A stretch of 51,698 nt of DNA, taken from NCBI GenBank assembly GCA_003563895.1, contig PWTK01000089.1:1-51698 (forward strand), written 5' to 3'. The notes under the pieces are model-generated. The model ran no database searches, was not told where the DNA came from, and saw only the letters and a list, made by a program, of their open reading frames with translations. Source of the DNA: Syntrophomonadaceae bacterium (GTDB lineage: Bacteria; Bacillota; Dethiobacteria; DTU022; UBA8154). A program made the position numbers and the translations under genes. This document shows, piece by piece, positions 47,262 to 51,698 of the stretch. Each line of letters opens with the position of its first letter. Position 1 is the stretch's first letter.

Positions 47262-49202
47262 CTACGCCGATACCTCCCCGGCCTCTTCTTTCACTTTTTT
47301 GACCAAAATCTCCAGCAGGAAGACGCCTCCGACCATGGCCATGCCGATAATGTCCCACGTCCAGCTCGTCTCCATCAGCATGACAGAACCGATAAACAGA
47401 ATGGGGCGGTGCCACCAGGGCATGACGCGCACAAAGTATCCCTGCATCGCCGCTCCCAGCCCGATGCAGGAAAAGAAGGCCGTAGGCAGCGCATACGCCA
47501 GCTCAAAGAGGGGCGCATCCAGAAGAAGGGCGGTGCCGGTGATAAATAACAGGGGTACGATGTAGGCCGTGATGCCCATCTTCAGTGCCTCCCAGCCGGC
47601 GTACAGGGGGTGCGCCCCGGCAATGCCGGCCGCGGCATAGGCGGCCAGCCCAACCGGAGGGGTGATGTCGGCGTCGGTGCCGAAGTAGAGGATAAAGAGA
47701 TGGGCCGCCATAACAGGCGCTCCCAGCGCAGTCAGCGCGGGGGCCACCAGCGTGGCCAGGATAATATACTTGGCCGTGGTGGGAACGCCCATCCCCAGGA
47801 TCAGGGAGGCAACCAGGGTGAGCGGCAGGGCCCGCACCAGCTGGCCCCCGGAAAGGGTCTCGATAAGGGTGGAAAACTTCAAACCCAGGCCGGTCATGGT
47901 GACCATGCCGATAATGATCCCCGCCACCGCGCAGGCGGCCACGACCTCCAGCGCCTTCTGCACGCCCGTCACCAGGGACTCGAAGATGTCCTTGGGAAAC
48001 ATGCGGCTTTCCCGTCTAAGCCAGCTCAAACCGATGGTGATCAGGATGGAGAAAAAGACGGCACGGGAAGGCGAAAAGCCCCTAAAGAGCATCAAGACCA
48101 GCACGATCAGCGGCACAAAATAATAAGCGCCGGTTTTTAACACGTCCATGAGCCGCGGCAGCTCTTCCCTGGGCAGGCCCACCAGGCCTTCTTTAAGGGC
48201 CCTGAAGTGGATCATGAAAAAAGTGGTGGCGAAGTAGAGGAAGGCGGGAAACAGGGCCGCCACCATCACATCCACATAAGGCCTCCCCAGCCACTCGGCC
48301 ATCACGAAGGCGGCGGCGCCCATCACGGGCGGCATGATCTGCCCCCCCGTGGAGGCATCGGCCTCCACCCCGGCCGCGAAGGCCGGCTTGTAGCCGAGTT
48401 TTTTCATGAGGGGGATGGTAAAGGTTCCCGTGGTCACCACGTTGGCGGTGGAACTCCCCGTGATGGAGCCGATAAAGGCGCTGAAAAGCACCGAAGCCTT
48501 GGCCGGGCCGCCGACGTAGCGGCCGGTGAGCGCCAGGGAAAGGTCGCGGAAAAATATGCCCGCCCCGGACTTTTCCAGGAAGGACCCGAAGATGATAAAC
48601 AGCAGGATAAACCGGGCCGACACCCCGAGGGGGATGCCGAAAATACCCGCATCCGTAAGATAGAGAAAGGGGAAGATGCGGGCGATGGAATAGCCCCGGT
48701 GGGCCAGGATCCCGGGCATCTGCTGCCCGAAATAGGCATAAACCAGGAAAGCCAGCGCGACGATGATAATGGCCCACCCCACTGTCCGGCGGCAGGCTTC
48801 GATAATTATGATGACGATTATTATCCCAAAAAGGATGTCCAGGAATACGGGGGCACCGGCGCGCGCGGCGATGGCGTCCCAGTTTAACCAGACGTAGAGC
48901 CCCAGCACGATGCTCCAGCCGATCAGGAGATAGTCCACGGGATGGATCCTGCTGCGAGAGGAGCGCGCTGTGGGGGGGTAGTAACAGAAAATCATCGTCG
49001 CAATCATCATCCAGTGGAGATTGCGGAACAGCACGGCAAAAGGAGGGCCGAAATAGGCGGTGTAAAGGTGATAAAGGGCAATGGCCGCGGCGATCGCCGA
49101 GATGATATAATAAGCTTTCCCACTGAACTCCCTTTGTTTCCCCTTTAGGGCTTCTTCAACCTTTTTCTCCTTGCTCCGTTCAATTAAGCGCATCAAAGGC
49201 AT
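47262..49202 (-). CDS. TRAP transporter fused permease (TAXI type)
   Basis: A 646-residue membrane protein in which the small (DctQ-like) and large (DctM-like) TRAP subunits are joined. Some 17 hydrophobic segments are visible. Family blocks: FGSFLEKSGAGIFFRDLSLALTGRYVGGPAKASV, GSITGSSTANVVTTGTFTIPLMKKLGYKPAFAAGVEADASTGGQIMPPVMGAAAFVM and GMGVPTTAKYII. It uses a sodium or proton gradient to import a carboxylate captured by the receptor. Last gene of a three-gene operon after the receptor and DUF1850 genes. The start is either the ATG at 49202 or the one three codons later; the GGAGGG site lies 13-20 nt upstream. Confidence 0.93.
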   Translation of the reverse strand: MPLMRLIERSKEKKVEEALKGKQREFSGKAYYIISAIAAAIALYHLYTAYFGPPFAVLFRNLHWMMIATMIFCYYPPTARSSRSRIHPVDYLLIGWSIVLGLYVWLNWDAIAARAGAPVFLDILFGIIIVIIIIEACRRTVGWAIIIVALAFLVYAYFGQQMPGILAHRGYSIARIFPFLYLTDAGIFGIPLGVSARFILLFIIFGSFLEKSGAGIFFRDLSLALTGRYVGGPAKASVLFSAFIGSITGSSTANVVTTGTFTIPLMKKLGYKPAFAAGVEADASTGGQIMPPVMGAAAFVMAEWLGRPYVDVMVAALFPAFLYFATTFFMIHFRALKEGLVGLPREELPRLMDVLKTGAYYFVPLIVLVLMLFRGFSPSRAVFFSILITIGLSWLRRESRMFPKDIFESLVTGVQKALEVVAACAVAGIIIGMVTMTGLGLKFSTLIETLSGGQLVRALPLTLVASLILGMGVPTTAKYIILATLVAPALTALGAPVMAAHLFILYFGTDADITPPVGLAAYAAAGIAGAHPLYAGWEALKMGITAYIVPLLFITGTALLLDAPLFELAYALPTAFFSCIGLGAAMQGYFVRVMPWWHRPILFIGSVMLMETSWTWDIIGMAMVGGVFLLEILVKKVKEEAGEVSA

Positions 49203-49301
49203 CGAGCTTTTCCACTCCCTCCTGCCCCTGCTCCAACTCTACACCACAAGGGTTTTATCCGTCCGGCAAGTTAAACATTTCTCAATCGCGGCAAGTACAG
49301 T

Positions 49302-49799
49302 TCAGTGAACCACTTCCAGCACCAGCCGGGTACCGCCGGGAGCGAGGTCTGAAAGGCGTACCTCTTCGCCCCCCGCTTCCAAAACCTGGGGGACCGTCCG
49401 GGCCACCCGAAGGGGCAGGGCTTCGTGGACGCTGTCGTATCCGCTGACCACCACCTCATCCCCTTCAAAGTCGAAGCGGTAACCCGACCCGGCTTCCAGG
49501 CCGGCACCGTACCAGGAATACCTCTCTTCCATAAGCCGCAGCTTCCCGCTCTCTTCCACGCGGAAAACCAGGGTCACGGGGGTTTTGTCAGCGGAATGAA
49601 TGTAGCCCAGCAATACCTCTTCTCCCGGCTCCACCGGGGTGCGGTACAGCGTTTTTCCCGTCTCAAAATCCGAAACACATAAATAAAAATGAGGATGCGG
49701 GTGTTTCCCCGGCCCCAAAGCCAGGAAAACACCCGCTCCCGCCAGTAAGGCAAGAAAAAGGACAGCTGTACGTTTCCCAGTCAAAATCGGGATGGACAA
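49302..49799 (-). CDS. DUF1850 protein associated with TAXI-TRAP transporter
   Basis: A 165-residue protein with an N-terminal hydrophobic segment (about 9-28), probably an uncleaved anchor or signal peptide, and a beta-rich extracytoplasmic domain (GEEVLLGYIHSADKTPVTLVFRVEE, MEERYSWYGAGLEAGS). DUF1850 genes are regularly found between TAXI receptor and permease genes, as here, but their role is unknown. TTG start, with AGGA about 9 nt upstream. Confidence 0.85.
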   Translation of the reverse strand: MSIPILTGKRTAVLFLALLAGAGVFLALGPGKHPHPHFYLCVSDFETGKTLYRTPVEPGEEVLLGYIHSADKTPVTLVFRVEESGKLRLMEERYSWYGAGLEAGSGYRFDFEGDEVVVSGYDSVHEALPLRVARTVPQVLEAGGEEVRLSDLAPGGTRLVLEVVH

Positions 49800-49841
49800 C
49801 CTTTTTCATCCTGTTCTTCCGTCACTCGATGTTCAGAGGAC

Positions 49842-50831
49842 TTACTCGAAATAGCTTTCCGCTCCCGGATGGAGGGGGATGGGGGATTCCTTCGCCAGAT
49901 CGTGCTGGAAGTTTTCCGCGATCCAGTGGATCCCGATCAGTTCCTCCACGGACGCTTCGTCGAAGATGGCGGCCAGCAGGTCGTAGGCCATATCTTCGCT
50001 CATGTCTTCGTGCACGACCATCAGGTTGCCGACCGTCAGGGCGCTGATGTCTTCATCCAGGCCGTAGTGGCCCTCAGGGATGAAGCCCTTAGTAAAGTAG
50101 GGGTAATCTTCAATTATGGCATCCATCAGGTCCTCTTCCAGCGGGATAAAGCGCACTTCGTGGGTCGCCTTGATCTCTTCGACCACGGCGGCAGGAGAGG
50201 CAAAGTTATAGAACACGCCGTCAACCAAACCATCCTTCAGGGCTTCGGCCGCTTCAGGCTGGGAGTAGTTCCGGGTATCCACTTCGTCTATGATGCCGGC
50301 CGTTTCCAGGATGATGTAAGAGGTTACCTCGCAGCCGCTGCCGGGGGCATCCACGCTGACCGACTTGCCGGCCAGGTCTTCCAAGGAATAAATATCGGAG
50401 TCCTCCAGGACCAGCAAGTGCTGCTGCGCGGGATACATGGAGAAGAGGGCCTGGATGGGCTGGGTATCTCCTTCGAAGTCGCCTTCGCCGGCCCAGGCGT
50501 CGTAAGCCACGTTCGCCATGGCCATACCCATTTCCGACTCCCCGCCCCCGACCAGGCGGCAGTTCTCCACCGACGCGGCGGTGGTTTCCGACTGGGCGAT
50601 AACATTATCGACCTTGTCGGTAATGACCTTGGCTATACCCGCTCCCAGGGGGAAGTAAACCCCACCGGGGCTGCCGGCGCTGACCACGATAAACTGCGGT
50701 CCATCGGCAACTTCTTCTTCGGGCTCCTCGTCTACCGGCTCTTCTTCCGGCGGCGGAGCACAGCCTACCAGGGAAAAAGCCAGGGCCAGAATCAGCAGGA
50801 TGCTCAGGGGAAATAACAGGCTTTTTTTCAT
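49842..50831 (-). CDS. TAXI-family TRAP solute-binding lipoprotein
   Basis: A 329-residue receptor. Lipobox LVGC gives lipidated Cys24, then an acidic linker of about 20 residues. The TAXI domain has VVSAGSPGGVYFPLGAGIAKVI, TTAASVENCRLVGGGESEMGMAMANVAYDAW, and LAGKSVSVDAPGSGCEVTSYIILETAGI. Ligands of characterised TAXI proteins include glutamate and other acids; this ligand is unknown. GAGGAGG precedes the ATG by 10 nt. First gene of the receptor, DUF1850, permease operon. Confidence 0.92.
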   Translation of the reverse strand: MKKSLLFPLSILLILALAFSLVGCAPPPEEEPVDEEPEEEVADGPQFIVVSAGSPGGVYFPLGAGIAKVITDKVDNVIAQSETTAASVENCRLVGGGESEMGMAMANVAYDAWAGEGDFEGDTQPIQALFSMYPAQQHLLVLEDSDIYSLEDLAGKSVSVDAPGSGCEVTSYIILETAGIIDEVDTRNYSQPEAAEALKDGLVDGVFYNFASPAAVVEEIKATHEVRFIPLEEDLMDAIIEDYPYFTKGFIPEGHYGLDEDISALTVGNLMVVHEDMSEDMAYDLLAAIFDEASVEELIGIHWIAENFQHDLAKESPIPLHPGAESYFE

Positions 50832-51270
50832 TTCTGTTTGACCTCCTCGATTTTTTTCGACTCACAACAAACGGTCTGCCTGAACCCTTACAGCGTCAAG
50901 CGGCGGTATCACCTCCCAAACGGCTGCAGAAACCTGCCGAGGATTTTTTCCGCATGCACTGCCGAGAAAAAATGCTTCATTATCGGCCTGTCGAAGCGCT
51001 TAAATAATATATTTTATTCTCCTAAAATTTTTAAACTCCTGCCTTCCGGCAAAATTAAAATTCAGCCCGGGCGGGTTAAGAAGGCGGCGGAAAGACAGCG
51101 TCAAGGGGAAAAAAGCGGCACGGATCCCGACAGCGCGGCCCCGGGAAGGCAAGATCAGCAAAGGAAGTGCCCCCGGTACCGCGCCGCCAGTCCCCGGCAC
51201 CGCCGCCACAAACGGTGCCGCACCTTCACCGGCGCACCGCGCCTGTGCCCCCGCGGCGGTTGCCGGCAAA
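50832..51270. other. 440-bp gap upstream of the TRAP operon
   Basis: AT-rich near 51000-51060 (TAATATATTTTATT), otherwise GC-rich with short inverted repeats such as GGCACCGCCGCC..GGTGCC. It probably contains the TRAP promoter, but no clear pair of boxes is seen. No gene or family repeat. Confidence 0.4.
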
Positions 51271-51573
51271 CTACATTTTTTCCCGCACGGAGCGCACCTT
51301 CTGCTCGATGGAGGCTTCAACATCCAGCCGTTCGTCGAGCTTAATGCTGGTCAACACCCGCTGCGCGCCGCTGCGGAATGGGACGGCGTGCATCCTTTGG
51401 GCCAGCTCCAAAAGCCTCTCCACATCCCCCTGGACGATGGTGCCCATCGCCGTGATTTCGTAGCTGATGCCCTCCCCGGCCTCTTCCAGCTCCTTCACAC
51501 AGTCCCTCACGTACCCGCTGATCCCGGGCTGCCCGGTCCCCACCGGAACGACAGAAATCTCCATGATCGCCAC
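51271..51573 (-). CDS. MTH1187-family thiamine-binding protein (UPF0045)
   Basis: A 100-residue ferredoxin-like-fold protein. The pattern IMEISVVPVGTGQPGISGYVRDCVKELEE, then YEITAMGTIVQGDVERLLELAQRMH and GAQRVLTSIKLDER, is the complete family profile. Homologues bind thiamine or hydroxymethylpyrimidine in the cytosol. The GTG at 51573 is preferred, with AAGGGGG about 8 nt upstream; an ATG three codons later is the alternative. No thiamine transport or synthesis gene is adjacent. Confidence 0.92.
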   Translation of the reverse strand: MAIMEISVVPVGTGQPGISGYVRDCVKELEEAGEGISYEITAMGTIVQGDVERLLELAQRMHAVPFRSGAQRVLTSIKLDERLDVEASIEQKVRSVREKM

Positions 51574-51666
51574 GGCTGTTTCCCCCTTTTGGTAAATTTA
51601 TAACCAAAATATTTAAAATATTTTATCAAATTTTGCAGGATTTGCAACCGGACATGCGAAAAATTT

Positions 51667-51694
51667 GTTATAATTGACATATACACAAATGCAA
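51667..51694 (-). promoter_or_regulatory. Probable promoter of the thiamine-binding protein gene
   Basis: Minus strand TTGCAT (51689-51694), 16-bp spacer, TATAAC (51667-51672). An AT-rich palindrome AAAATATTT-A-AAATATTTT lies between it and the gene. Confidence 0.45.
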
Positions 51695-51698
51695 AAAC

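Noticed and set aside
1-51698. tRNA or rRNA genes
   Set aside because: I looked for T-loop GTTCGA-type blocks with matching acceptor stems; hits such as GGTTCGAGCG belong to family-A repeats and have no cloverleaf.

Overview
The window reads as chromosomal DNA of an anaerobic Bacillota bacterium (class Clostridia, Peptococcaceae-like; inferred, not proven). Reasons: strong GGAGG-type ribosome sites, frequent GTG/TTG starts, clear sigma-A promoters, a class A RNase P RNA, and a scattered version of the Bacillus ylb neighbourhood (ylbF; rsmD-coaD; ylbK-ylbL; ylbM/tmcAL). GC content is fairly high. I found no tRNA or rRNA gene, CRISPR array or intact transposase.

Left part (1-16.2 kb): an ArsR-type regulator cut by the window edge, with a near-perfect promoter/operator; a patatin with an internal tandem duplication; a PAS fragment; a two-gene B12-dependent acyl-CoA mutase; an M24 peptidase; a universal stress protein; a YhaN/YhaO (SbcCD-like) pair; a frameshifted monoheme cytochrome c lipoprotein divergent from a ferric-reductase-like membrane flavocytochrome; a baeRF3-type protein; and a two-gene sodium:solute symporter.

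Middle (16.6-35.4 kb): a MaoC hydratase; a lactate module (nickel-dependent LarA racemase plus GlcD-type FAD oxidase) divergent from a nitrilase-family amidohydrolase; a bifunctional nuclease, an SCP2 protein and YlbF; a two-domain FMN-binding lipoprotein; a 2H phosphoesterase; a QueG-like Fe-S protein; CapA; a DUF2318-like anchored protein; an amidohydrolase; and a four-gene osmoprotectant ABC transporter whose binding protein is circularly permuted.

Right part (35.5-51.7 kb): PAP2 phosphatase, rnpB, tmcAL, a GNAT acetyltransferase, ylbL-ylbK, a ttuB-ttuA tRNA thiolation pair, coaD-rsmD, rpmB, a rubredoxin-like protein, a TAXI-type TRAP uptake system (receptor, DUF1850 protein, fused permease) and an MTH1187-type thiamine-binding protein.

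Most long intergenic gaps are filled by two families of short non-coding repeats: (A) about 130-bp MITE-like elements with TACAGCGAAA termini and an inner GGGACGGTTC inverted repeat, and (B) clusters of a GGGACGGTTC..CTGTCAC unit. Metabolically the window suggests organic-acid and CoA-thioester chemistry (lactate, acyl-CoA mutase, hydratase, carboxylate uptake) combined with membrane or extracellular electron transfer (flavocytochrome b, cytochrome c, FMN lipoprotein).
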